Shown piece after piece: positions 1-10,163 of a DNA stretch of 64,000 bases (positions within the stretch are counted from its first letter, which is position 1; the number at the start of each line of letters is the position of its first letter). Origin of the DNA: Undaria pinnatifida (lineage: Eukaryota; Sar; Phaeophyceae; Laminariales; Alariaceae). The notes beneath the pieces were generated by a model that made no database searches, was not told the DNA's origin, and worked only from the letters and a program-made list of their open reading frames with translations. Location: the NCBI GenBank assembly GCA_012845835.1, contig JABAKD010000026.1:868001-932000 (forward strand), in the 5' to 3' direction. Position numbers and translations under genes: made by a program.

Positions 1-402
1 TTACGGCTGGTGCTTTGTGGCGGGCGCCGATCAGGAATCTGCCAAAAACACATTTGGGGGCCGGCGTGTAGAAAACTGTGACAAAAACTATCTGTCGTCT
101 CCCAACGGGGAAAAGGGAAAATTTTTAGGGATGATGTGACGGAAGACCACAGGACAACACAGGCTACCTCTCACGCGCTAGGGCATGGACTGAGATGAAT
201 TCTTCAGCGCTGCCACCAGCAATAAAGCGACCTTGTACGGAGCGAAGAGCAGTGACCATGGGTTGTATGGGTTGTCTCGATCTTGAGATCCAAGGCCAAT
301 CGTGTTTGTTAGACAAATTGAACTGTTGGACCGCATTACCAAAGAATTAACCAGAAAAAAATATTTTGATCGTTTTTCCCCCATGGCGACGTCACCCGGA
401 AT
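1..402 (+). repeat. Left half of dispersed repeat R, split by the DIRS-like element
   Basis: This stretch matches about 49993-50357 in the same orientation (shared blocks include the ACCACAGGACAACACA region near 150 and 50110, and the CGTGTTTGTTAGACAAATTGA stretch near 300 and 50257). The match stops at about 402, where the retrotransposon begins, and resumes at 7153. No coding potential is supported; short open frames here overlap each other on both strands. Confidence 0.8.
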
Positions 403-590
403 TTTGTTTTTTGCTTTCGAAGTTGTATCATATTATTGCGCACCTCCCGCTCGGAGCACGAGGGAGAGAAGAGAGGGGCAGGCCCCCGGGGCTGCTTCAA
501 CAACAGCCCCACTCTATCGTCCGTAACCCTGAGTCAAGTTCCATCCCAACTGGCAATGTCGAGCTTTCGACGCCAGCCAGCCTCCACCTG
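403..590 (-). repeat. Split direct repeat B2 (3' terminus of the DIRS-like element)
   Basis: This segment matches 1460-1640 over about 180 bases, including the GCTTTCGAAGTTGTAT stretch, the CCCCCGGGGCTGCT stretch and the CATCCCAA-TGGCAATGTCGAGCTT stretch. It is the outer copy and ends the element on the coding (minus) strand. Confidence 0.8.
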
Positions 591-1224
591 AAAAACTAAA
601 AACGAAAACACATATTAATGCACCATGGTACTCAGCACAAGCACACACGACACATCTAACGCAAGTATCGTGTACTAGAGGAGTACCATAATAAATACAT
701 GACGCCAATATGCATATGTACTTCGCGGCCAAGCGGCACTATTACGGACAACTCTCTCTCCTGCAGTTTCAGATTGCGCTAATACCGAGCTAAGTGTGGG
801 ACCAAACCACGGCGCCTGCTCATTAGCATCCGTCACCACACAACATCTGCACAGCGTAGCGCAAATTCCATACGAGGAAGAATGGACGCACCTCCAGCGT
901 GGAGACATGCATGCATGTTCGTTAAGCACGGTAGCAAACCGACATCGCACCAACGTCTGCATTGCACAATGCAGCTCCCCGAAGGAGAAAAAAAAAGAAG
1001 GGCGCACCTTCAGCTTGGTGACGTGCGCGCGCTACTCTGATGACACAAAGAGGAACCCTGAGCACCACACGTAAATTTAAACTATACGCGCAACTTGCGA
1101 CACCCGGGCGGCTGCATACCGCCCCCTAGGTACGTGTAGCTAACAGCAACGAACACTCTACCGCGTCGCTGCGACCGCCTCAGTCCCCTTCCACTAACAC
1201 CCTCACAAGCATGGGCGGGTGGGT
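591..1224. other. Spacer between A2 and B2 of the DIRS-like element
   Basis: These 634 bases separate A2 from B2, which are adjacent in textbook PAT/Ngaro elements. I see no protein family in it. Short frames on both strands are of random quality. It may be a later insertion or a lineage-specific extension of the 3' region. Confidence 0.5.
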
Positions 1225-1459
1225 GGGAAATCAGCCAGTCTATCACACTTTGACCTTGTCTTGCTGACGATGCCTCTCTCTTCTCTGCGTGCTTCGCTTG
1301 CTAGTCAGCAACAAGACAAACTGATCCAAGGTTCCCTTTGCTATACCAGGACAAGTACAAGTAACCTCCCGCGTTGATCTCATTGGTCAACGTGCAGTAA
1401 CCCCAACTTGTTCCGTACATACAAAACCCTTATCTTCTCGTGCCTCGATAATAATACGC
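1225..1459 (-). repeat. Split direct repeat A2
   Basis: This segment matches 6919-7152 closely over about 230 bases, in direct orientation. Shared blocks include TTGACCTTGTCTTGCTGACGA and CGCGTTGATCTCATTGGTCA. It abuts B1 at 1459/1460, reproducing the junction expected in the circular intermediate. Confidence 0.85.
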
Positions 1460-1640
1460 TTTGTATTTCGCTTTCGAAGTTGTATTATATTATTGCGCAC
1501 CCCCCGCTTGGAGCACGGGGGGCGGAGAGAGGGGCAGGCCCCCGGGGCTGCTGGAACAACAGCCCCACGCTATCGTCCGTAACTCTGAGTCGAGTTCCAT
1601 CCCAAATGGCAATGTCGAGCTTCTGACACCAGCCTCCAAT
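1460..1640 (-). repeat. Split direct repeat B1
   Basis: Direct copy of 403-590, placed immediately downstream (on the coding strand) of the recombinase gene and directly against A2. The B1-A2 contact restores the element's end-to-end junction. Confidence 0.8.
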
Positions 1641-1792
1641 AATGGTATTTGGCTCAGCTTACGGGCGCATTGCGTCCCTCCCCTACCCCCTTTGCTGTAC
1701 CCCTAGGATGCGCACGTCAAGATCCAACTTCTTTCTATCCGCTTGGCACAAATGATAAGGTTGCGTACCAGCTGAAGTAGTTACGTCGACTT

Positions 1793-2749
1793 CTATCCCT
1801 CCAGCTTTGGAATGGGGTTAACTTGCTCCCAATCCGTACCCTGCTCCGGCTCGATCCCGTTACCCATCCCCCCCTGGGCCATTAAATTTGCTACCTGGCT
1901 GGCATACTTCCCGTGGCTACGAACGTACGCCTTATAGGCATCAGACGCCCACCGGCCCTCCCGTTGCAACGTCTCTGGGGAGGCACCCCCTGCTGATAAG
2001 TGCCTTGCGCCCCCAATCTTAACGGAGTGCAAGGTATATTTATCCGCCCGCACGCCCGCCAACGCAACCACTTCTCGCAGGGCTACCGTCGCTTGTTGGT
2101 TCGTCCACATGAACCGTCTACCACCACCACTGCCGTACGCTACGAGGGGAGCCGACGAGGGAAAAAGCAAATAACAAGACATCAACTTGAGCATAAGATC
2201 GACAGCACCGCCACCGGCCCCCACGGGCCTTGGTGAACCCGCCCGAACGCGCGAAATAACCGCCCCTTTGCGCAACTGGTCGCCCTTAGACCCACGAAAT
2301 CGAACTTCGACGCGGTCGGCTGTTGACCATTGTGCCACCCCCAACAGTACCCGACCGCGAAAGAAAGCCACGTCTGCCCGCCGTAAACAATACGTTTTGT
2401 GGATGCGCGACCGGGTTTCCGCGAAAATTTCGGACGCGCGGGTCAAAAAGCAAAACGACGCACACAACGCAAGCCACAACACGCGTCCCCCGTTACGCCA
2501 AGCAGGAATTAAAGTTTCGCCAGCAAGCAACATTGCCCACGACACTGGCCGACGCACGGTCGCCTGATTACCCACTTCGGCATGCGAGTGCGCCGCACCT
2601 TTGAGGGCGTTCGCGGTGACGGGGTGAGTTGTGTCGAGCTCCAAACCGTGTGAAGTGCGATGAAAAAACTTGATGGCCGACAAATGGCTTTCGATAGGCG
2701 CCGACCGCAGTGTATTCGTAGCGAACGCGTATGCTACGTACTCGAACAA
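1793..2749 (-). CDS. DIRS-type tyrosine recombinase, HxxR arginine replaced by lysine
   Basis: An uninterrupted 318-codon frame encodes a recombinase of the lambda-integrase (tyrosine recombinase) fold used by DIRS-order retrotransposons to integrate circular DNA. An N-terminal SAM-like core-binding region covers about residues 1-70. Catalytic motifs follow: the first Arg in FLTRASEI (about residue 104), an HSVK-IGGA motif near residue 243, an EGRW motif, and the Tyr in a SDAYKAYVR context near residue 275. Family members normally read HSLR-IGGA, so the second catalytic Arg is Lys here and activity may be impaired. It lies downstream of RT-RNase H and just upstream of B1, the usual place. The start is uncertain because it may be expressed as part of a longer transcript; the stop at 1793 is firm. 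It is the best preserved frame of the element. Confidence 0.85.
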   Translation of the reverse strand: MFEYVAYAFATNTLRSAPIESHLSAIKFFHRTSHGLELDTTHPVTANALKGAAHSHAEVGNQATVRRPVSWAMLLAGETLIPAWRNGGRVLWLALCASFCFLTRASEIFAETRSRIHKTYCLRRADVAFFRGRVLLGVAQWSTADRVEVRFRGSKGDQLRKGAVISRVRAGSPRPVGAGGGAVDLMLKLMSCYLLFPSSAPLVAYGSGGGRRFMWTNQQATVALREVVALAGVRADKYTLHSVKIGGARHLSAGGASPETLQREGRWASDAYKAYVRSHGKYASQVANLMAQGGMGNGIEPEQGTDWEQVNPIPKLEG

Positions 2750-2857
2750 ATGCCACGCGTTGGTCAGATCGTCAATGCCGCGATCAAAAAAGACGGAAAC
2801 ACCAGAACGTACTCGAAAGTCTACCCATGCTCCAAAATGCCCAAAATAGTAGCTCGT

Positions 2858-5451
2858 TCAGTCGAGGCCGCAACGGCGTGTCGCACGAGTCCGAGGCCAA
2901 CACCGAAGTACATGGAGAAATGCCGATGGTCCCCAGTTCCCGAACCTGCCACGGGATGTTGGAATAACGGCGCGCAAATTATCAAGAACGGAGCCTCGAT
3001 CCCAGCGAGAGATACCGTCGGCGGCATCGTTGTGGATACCACGCACATGTGTGGCCTCGAAATGCCATCCGGATGACACTTCGAGAACGCCGAGGAGACG
3101 CATGAGGGCACCGGAACGCGGTTCCAGCCCCCCCCGGCACCGCCGCACCCAATGCACAGCGGCCTCGTTGTCTCCCCGCAACAAAGCACAATGTCCCCGT
3201 CGATGACGGTCGATCGGCACACGAAGACACTAATACAAAGGCCGACATAACCATGCCCAAACGTTCAAGCACGTTGATAGATAAGTCATCCACCCCGCGG
3301 ACGGACTTACTCGAGCCGCAAAACCGTGACTGTTCCTGGGCTGTGAGATCATAGCGCCAGTAAACACCGGTTTCGAGACCATATCCCCCGACGGCGGTTT
3401 TGGACGCGTCCGAGAACAAAGTACGTTGTGCCGGGCGCTCCAACAAATGATACATCGGCGCCGACAGCACCCCGCCGCGCGTCAACACCTTTGTCCACAA
3501 ACCACCGCCAGAACTCGAGATCCGAATGGAACTCAGGCCCAAGGGCAACACGCCGCCCCGGATTGGCCATTCGGCCAGCGAAGTGATCACCGGCAACGAT
3601 GCGCGGCATTCCAACCGAAGCCAACAAACGATGCACGAAGAAAGACCCGGGACGAACGGCAAAGGGAATGTGCATGAGAAAGACCGCCAACTGCGACACC
3701 TGCTTCGCTGAAGTATAGGTGCGAGTCGAGGGCCACTCCGCTAAAAGCAATCGCAGTATGAGGCGCTTATGTGGCGGTGCCGTCACAGTAAGCGCCTCTG
3801 TGTCCACTAACCAGCCCAGCACTTCCAGACGCGTGTTCCAGTTGGTGATATTGCTGGCGGACAACAGAGGAGAGTAGGACGCGCCACATATGCCCAACAA
3901 GCGAAAGTGGCCCGACGCCAATGACTGCACAGCCCGCATACAGCGACGACCGTCCGGCCACCACTGAACCTCGACAAGAATGCCATAGTCGACGTAGTAC
4001 CGCACGAGAAAACGACTCCCGGCGTAGCCGCCGCTACCGGACACGGTTTGACAGTCGCGAGGGAGGGACGTCACCGAGCCCCCGCGCGGCGGGGCAAGAC
4101 GCACATGTTCGACGGCAGCTCCCCCTTGTGGGGAAACAGCCGCGTCTTGAAACGTTAAGCAGGTGTGGGAATGTTTCAGAGCAGAAGCCATCAGCCCCCA
4201 GAACCCGGGACTATTACGTCACCCGAATTGCAAGCGAAGATCCGCAACTACGTATGCGCCCACCGCGTACCCAAACACCGGCGCCCCTACCGGGTCTACT
4301 AAGACTTGACGATAGGCGTCTTTTATGTCAACGCGGCAGAGGACGATTATAGCTGTGGGACCGTGCAACTGCCGCAAAAAGAACTCCCGTAAAAACACAT
4401 TCCGAAATACATGACCGAGCCTCGCAGGAGGGGGTGGAGGAAGAATCGGTATCGTCGTTAACGCTGGAGTGGCCGCCCGCGCGCGCAAACGTGAGATCGT
4501 GAATGATGCGAAACTTAGGCTTAAGCACGACGGCGAAACATGTAAACCGGGAATATCGGAGACGGAACGTAATTTAAACACCAAAGCCCGACCGTGCACA
4601 ACGTCAGCACATATCTTTTGGTGAACAGCAACGGCATGGGGGGCGATGCTCGGGTGGTTACCGTATGCAAGATCAGCAGTCAGATTACCCCCCCGCGCAA
4701 CACACACCGGGGAGCCCGCTGCCAAAACACGGAGCAACTGGTCAACACGAGGGAAGTTCTTGACGGTACCAAACCAATGATGAACGGTGTGAGCATGAAA
4801 ATGTGGGGCAATGCGATCGGATCCGTTAGCGGACGTAAAAAATTTAACACTGCCGGCACAAGCACGCAAAAGAGACGACCCCGCGCTGGCAACCACATCG
4901 AGATTCGCGGAACCTGTTGACGATACCGACCGCATTACGCTATCCTGCGCGACGCGCCACGCCTCAACCGCCGAACCCAACTGTGCGTGCGCGCGCTCGC
5001 CGTCGGTCGAGCCGTGTCCACACCCCCAGTCACAATCCGAACGTCGCACACGTTCGCTATGGCTAACTGTGTCTCTGCGCGCGACCGATAAGCCCGTTCC
5101 TACAATGCGCGCCGAAACTACCGTACACGCACGCGCGCGCTCCCCATGGTCACCTCTATTCCCGAATATGACGGATCCCGGAGCAACGGGTGCACGCTCT
5201 CGCCCAACGCCGCCTCCGCTCGCCAGCGCCTCCAACGCACGCCCCCGCAACCCGCTTGGGACTCCGCGGGCTGCTGGTACGGTCGGCGTTCCGTCAACGC
5301 CGACCGTCGGCGCAACCCCTCCACCAACCACCAACGCCGCCGCCGCGCCCCCCGAGGCTGGACCCAACACGCGGCCGCCACTCTCAATTGTTGACGCAGC
5401 CGCTACCTCCACTGCCGGCGCCGCAGCTGCGCCGGCAAAGGTTGGCCCCAC
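2858..5451 (-). pseudogene. DIRS-type reverse transcriptase / RNase H, broken
   Basis: Three consecutive frames carry one gene. The first (5451-4219) begins with an Ala/Val-rich low-complexity region and ends in RT motif A (VDIKDAYRQV). A TGA then interrupts the LQFG motif, and the same frame reopens to 3349 with the polymerase motif as YVDY where YVDD or a close variant is expected, so the second metal-binding Asp is missing. The RNase H part continues in another frame (3662-2982) with SDAS and a conserved Glu in a NVLE context. A third frame (to 2858) holds a GDN Asp and the terminal IHNDAADGISR motif. At least one nonsense change and two frame changes are visible, so this copy cannot make an intact polymerase. 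It sits between the gag-like frame and the recombinase, as in other DIRS elements. Confidence 0.8.
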
Positions 5452-5472
5452 CTGGCGGTAGGGCCCGTTTCT

Positions 5473-6240
5473 TCATCCCGAACCAGAACCTGCGCCTCTA
5501 CCCCCCTCCCCCCCCCTGTTGCCCTCCGCGGGGAGAACCGGCTGCAACGACAACGCCCGCGACCCTCCGCCCGCCGCCACGCTTCCACCGCCTCCCTCCT
5601 TGCGAGCGAGTGGAGATGGCGATGATGCTGAGGCCGCGGGGGCCTCGTGCAGGACCTTACACGGAGACCAGTTGCATTTACCGGTGCGCGGGAACATCCG
5701 GCAAACCTGGGGGAGACTTGAGTTGGCCTTTCCCTTGGACACGGGCGACCCAGAGGCGGGAGCGGTTGCCTTCCGCTTGGTGGGCCTGTCTGCGCCGGAA
5801 CCGATGCTGCTGAGTACGAGCCGGAGAACCTCCCTCCCGCCGCGGCAAAATTCGAGAGTGCGTACGAAGGCGTGCATGGGTGGGGGGTCGAACGCCGTGC
5901 CAGCTGGGGGAGGGACAATAGCAGGGGAAGACCGCTGCGCAGCATGCATGAGCTCACTCACCCACAAAGCGATGTCGCGGTTAACCATGTCACATAGCAC
6001 TGCATGCGCTTCTGGGACGGACAGCATGCTGTAGTTGCTGAAGGTGTGCGCACGCAAGCCCATGACCGCCACCGTAAACGCGTCGCCGAGGGCGTTGACC
6101 CGCGCCAGACAGGGGAGATCGTCAGCGACCCCGGGCGAAAGACCCACAGAAAAATTGGCAACGACGGCCAATTTCGAGAGTTCGAGATGGCCAGCGACCA
6201 TTAGGGAGTGCCCGATGAGCCCGTCCACACGAGGGCCCAT
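5473..6240 (-). CDS. Gag-like ORF1 of the DIRS-like element
   Basis: This 255-codon frame precedes the RT region by about 20 bases on the coding strand, the normal position of ORF1. The N-terminal 120 residues are mixed helical-looking sequence. Near residues 180-200 a Cys/His cluster (C-x8-C-x4-C-x3-H) resembles a CCCH zinc finger, consistent with nucleic acid binding. The C-terminal 60 residues are Gly/Ser/Ala-rich. A further frame upstream (to about 6316) may be the original N-terminus shifted out of phase, so the start at 6240 is provisional. ORF1 proteins of this order are poorly conserved; the assignment rests on position and the Cys/His cluster. Confidence 0.55.
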   Translation of the reverse strand: MGPRVDGLIGHSLMVAGHLELSKLAVVANFSVGLSPGVADDLPCLARVNALGDAFTVAVMGLRAHTFSNYSMLSVPEAHAVLCDMVNRDIALWVSELMHAAQRSSPAIVPPPAGTAFDPPPMHAFVRTLEFCRGGREVLRLVLSSIGSGADRPTKRKATAPASGSPVSKGKANSSLPQVCRMFPRTGKCNWSPCKVLHEAPAASASSPSPLARKEGGGGSVAAGGGSRALSLQPVLPAEGNRGGEGGRGAGSGSG

Positions 6241-6918
6241 AAGCCCCGACGTCGAAGGAACTGAACGACCGAAGCTGGGATGCGACGTTGGCGGTCACGT
6301 GGATGGCCTCCCCCACAACGACTGAAGGTCAGCGGGAGAGTCCCCGAGGTTCGGGGGGATACGCCCGCGAGTAATTCACAGCTTCCTGGCTGTGTTTACC
6401 TTGATACAAGTGGTCATTTAAGTGGCGAGTTGTGCTTTTTACCGCTGCCGTTCCTGACCGTCGCCGTCGTCTCGGGAGGCTACCCGACAAGAGTTATTCT
6501 TCATGAACTGTCGAACCATGATGTCTAGATTAGCGACCTGATCAGTTTAGGCCGCCGCTGTCTCGCGGGCGGATAAGTCGATTGCCGACAACTCGGCAAA
6601 ATTGTCGTCGAGGCGCTTATGGACCCGCGCGATTTCGACTTCAACCTGTTGGGCCCAAGTGGCCCAGTCGTACGAAGGCAAGGCCGCACCGACCGTTGGC
6701 GCCACCCCGAGCCCGCGAGAGCTGCCGCGGCCCGGGTACCCAGGGTATCCTCCGCCTTAGCGCTGGCAGCAGCAGGGGCCGCGGCACCCGGGAATCACTC
6801 ATCGTCAAAGAGACAGCCCGCAATGCTCGCCACAGCAGCAGTCACAACGAATTATTACCACGGCAGTCACCACGGCAGTCCCAGCGAAGTCTCACAGCAG
6901 CAGCAGTCGCAGCAAAGC

Positions 6919-7152
6919 AAATCAGCAAGTCTATCACACCTTGACCTTGTCTTGCTGACGACGCTTCTCTCTTCTCTGCGTGCTTCTCTTGCTAGCCAGC
7001 AGCAAGACAGACTGATTTAAGGCTCCTTTTGATTTACTAGGACAAGAACAAGTAACCACCCGCGTTGATCTCATTGGTCAACGTGCAGTAACCCCAAACT
7101 TCTTCCGTACACACAAAACCCTTATTTTCTCCTGCCTCGATCATAATACGCC
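6919..7152 (-). repeat. Split direct repeat A1 (5' terminus of the DIRS-like element)
   Basis: Direct copy of 1225-1459. On the coding strand it is the start of the element. Its outer edge meets repeat R at 7153, where the sequence TTTCAACCAGCCACATG continues exactly as at the unoccupied site after 50357. Confidence 0.85.
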
Positions 7153-8190
7153 TTTCAACCAGCCACATGCCCTTTGGGAAACGACAAATTGTGTGAGAAC
7201 ACCAACCTGCAACCTACACCTTCTCCTCGTGATGCTACTGCTGTACCTACATAATACGGTCAAATGCAAATACGTGACTTCTAACACTCACTGCAATTAT
7301 TTAAAAATTCGCCCCTTTGTGTTTGCGCACTACAGTTCCCCCTGTCAAAAGTCAAGGAAATGCTCGAGCATGCCACCCAAAACGCAACATTGTGCCTACT
7401 TCTGGCTTGTCACTCTCAACCCCCCCACGCGTTCACGGTGAGGTAAGCGGGGAGAACGAAGGGTGAGGGGTATTGAAGCCGATCCTCGAAGAGAGCTCTA
7501 AAATATATAAACAGCCCTCGAGATGAGATGAAGTGTCGAGATTCCGATACTAAGCCCGACCCTGTAAAACAATTTTCATGCTTGAAAGTATGGCTTAGTA
7601 TTTGCCATACATTATTTGAAATATATATATATGTAGCCCTGGATATCGCCTCGTTATCTTTTTAGAGCCGTCCATGCCGCTGCTGCAATTCCCACCCACC
7701 CCCGCCCCCAACGCCTCCTTCTTCCCCACCACCCGCACCATCGCCTATATCTAGCACCACGCGTATAGCAAACCCTTACATTCTTTGCGACCTGAAGCCC
7801 TCCCGCTCCCCGCCCCCCCCGCCAAATTCCCCCCCCCTCCCCCACAAAAAGGATTTTTAGTTTCCACGCATAAATTGACCTGCCCTGGGCCACCCGTCCC
7901 CTTCCCCCCCCCTCCCCCCCTCCCGCCCCCCTTTGAATCCAAATCAGGCCCCCACGTTCTAAAAAACTCCGCCCTCCCCTCACTGGATATTCGACTTACA
8001 AGATTCACTAAATAAACTGATGCATTTCCTTCCACGGCTGTTAGATTTCGTCCCTCTCAGAAACGGTTTTTATAGTTTCCGCGAACAGACTGCCTAAGAT
8101 CACCATGTTTGACCCTGATAAGCTACACTGTAGTTGCAAGGGGGGTCGCCGACCTATATCCGTAATGAGGACACACAACCCGTAATATAG
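7153..8190 (+). repeat. Right half of dispersed repeat R with C/T-rich tract
   Basis: This continues the repeat begun at 1-402 and matches about 50358-51300. It includes a C-rich stretch (7680-7960) and the CACCACCCGCACCATCGC block, also present near 32380 and 50990. A dispersed CAGCTG-ended MITE starts inside it at about 8034. Open frames on both strands across the C/G tracts are compositional artefacts. Confidence 0.75.
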
Positions 8191-8490
8191 AGCCAAGACA
8201 AGTGGTTTACACCACTCCTACTACGCCAGCCACACACCTACTGCACGACGGTTGCGCAAGGGAAAACAAGAACAGTAGCAACAAAGGAATGTGACACCAA
8301 ATGTTTTGAGTATTTTGGTTGTTCATACCTCTCTTTGTTCATATGACATGTCGCAGTCTGAATTTTAAGGGTAGTGATAAGTAAGACCATTCGAAATCAC
8401 AGATTAAGCTCCCGTCAAGGTACACGATTGGAGTGTCACACAGCTCGCGACGACAAGAGGTTCGACTAAATCCCCGATCTCACGGCTGTA
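8034..8490 (-). repeat. CAGCTG-family MITE split by an insertion
   Basis: The left part (8034-8190, CGGCTGTTAGAT then the GTTTCCGCG, GACCCTGATAAGCTACA and CGCCGACCTATAT blocks) and right part (about 8425-8490, ending GATCTCACGGCTG) are two ends of the same MITE seen whole at 33200-33404 and 51354-51578. About 235 bases lie between them. The inserted stretch recurs at 59075-59305. Confidence 0.65.
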
Positions 8491-9040
8491 GTTATTAACT
8501 TTGGTGGGCAGTATAATGCGTGCCTGGTGACATATCTGCAACGTTGTCGGATGGATACACTGTCATTTTTTGTACGTAATGGTCTGAGGCTTCTATAAAA
8601 GGACAAAGATAACAAACGTTGGGGTTTACTGACAAAGGTCGTTCAACATAACTTCATCGGCGACGTCCAAACCTTCATATATTCCCACAGAGCCAGATAA
8701 TTCCAAGAATTGAGAGCACATCATTGGGGAATGCGGGACAGGAATACACAAACCGGCATAACACGATGAATTTAACATATTTACTTTAGATCATATACAC
8801 GCCACATCTTATGATCGAGATCAAATTGGGGGATAGCAAGGATATCGATATTGTGCTATACCTAACCGAACGTTCACACGGGAAACCAATGGCCTTGTGT
8901 ATCTGACTTTCGTGTATACGTTAGTGTTGGCATTATATGTAACACGGTTTCTTAATCTTCTCGATGAAACCAACCCCCTTTTTGTTCAGGATGAACGCGG
9001 CAAATGAAGTTATCTGTCCGACCAACGAGACTACTATTTC

Positions 9041-9595
9041 TTGATTGTTCGGATGGTGACGCGGGACACGCGTGAACCGAGCACACGTGGGTGGAGAATG
9101 AGTTCGTTTCAATTTGTTGGCCGCTCATCGTCCGTCTTTTTCATGTATGACCCCTGTAAAGAAGACATACCGTTTGCGGGTGGTCGTCTCGATGCTCTTG
9201 TATTGTATCTTTTCGAGGGTCTTAGCTTACGACACGAGGTGGTTGGTGTGTTGGTGGAGATGGAAGCCAATGACGTGTCAGAGGGGCTGGTGGCCCAGCG
9301 TTCCGAGCTAAGGGCAGTGCTCCTGGGCGAGAGTCTACGTCACATACCCGTACAGCACGGCCACCTTCAACTCGGCCGTAAACAGGCCCACGCGAATCAA
9401 ATCCGTCTGTTTGATCTTTGGCACAATGTCGGCGCTTGTTTTGACAAGGCCGGCCAAGTAGACACACGCTCCGTTGCCTTTCTATACCCCTTGATTGTTG
9501 CTTCGATGGCAAGCGGTGAGGTGCGCCGTGCCGTGTTCAGCATCATCAGCCGCATGACAATCTGTGTTGTTTTGCGCATATTTTTGGCTATATAG
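9041..9595 (+). other. Open frame of 184 codons in the intron, coding doubtful
   Basis: I recognise no family in this frame. Its equivalent in the duplicated block (61129-61650) is interrupted by a stop at about 61353 and by frame changes, although the nucleotide match is good. Lack of frame conservation between copies argues against a protein. It probably lies in the first intron of the transporter gene, since the neighbouring exon at 10164 needs an upstream exon. Confidence 0.2.
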
Positions 9596-10163
9596 CACTC
9601 TTCACTAGACGAATCAGTCAAGGTCTTGACAGTGCTATGATCAATGAACACCGGACTGATAACATGGTGTTTTCCTAGTGCTCAGGACAACAAACATAGA
9701 AACCGCCCGTGAGTTTCCCCGGTTTGGTTTTTAACCGGAAGCCGGCATTTCCTCCCGTTGTTCGTGGGAGTTAGCACGATACAAAGCATGTGGCACCTTG
9801 GTAGATGCTCAAAGAGGCGTTTGCAAACCTAAGCGAAACAGGAAGCTGTAGTTTGTTTCTTTGTTTGTTTGTGTCCCGCTCGACACACTCGCCCTTCGCT
9901 CGTCGTTGCCTCATGTAGCTCCACGCCCGAAGGGCAAACTTGTGTACACACTGCATTGGGTACTAAAGTATACGTACAAGCACTATGTCTTAATGACGCA
10001 ACCAGTACTTGCAATTGAGATGTGGCACGGAAATGTCAGATACATGCACCGTGGTAAAATCATACCATGTAGTCTATGGCTTTTGGATTAGAGAGAAAGC
10101 AACCAAACTCGATGCATATCGCGGCACTTCTGCTCTCTTGCTCCCGTGTTTTGAAACCCTTAG

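Larger units (their letters stand above)
403..7152 (-). mobile_element. PAT/Ngaro-type DIRS-order (tyrosine recombinase) retrotransposon
   Basis: Read on the minus strand the order is: repeat A1 (7152-6919), gag-like frame, broken RT-RNase H, tyrosine recombinase, repeat B1 (about 1640-1460), repeat A2 (1459-1225), a 634-base spacer, repeat B2 (590-403). This A1-genes-B1-A2-B2 order with B1 abutting A2 is the split direct repeat layout known for PAT and Ngaro elements. The boundaries are confirmed by the unoccupied copy of the target near 50351-50360. The flanks join at a TTT shared by left flank (403-405), A2/B1 junction (1460-1462) and target (50358-50360), with no target duplication, as expected for tyrosine recombinase integration. 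The RT frame is broken, so this copy is unlikely to be autonomous. Confidence 0.85.

Noticed and set aside
9041-9595. 184-codon frame as an exon of the transporter or a separate gene
   Set aside because: The sister block breaks the frame while keeping nucleotide similarity, and the sequence shows no MFS motif.
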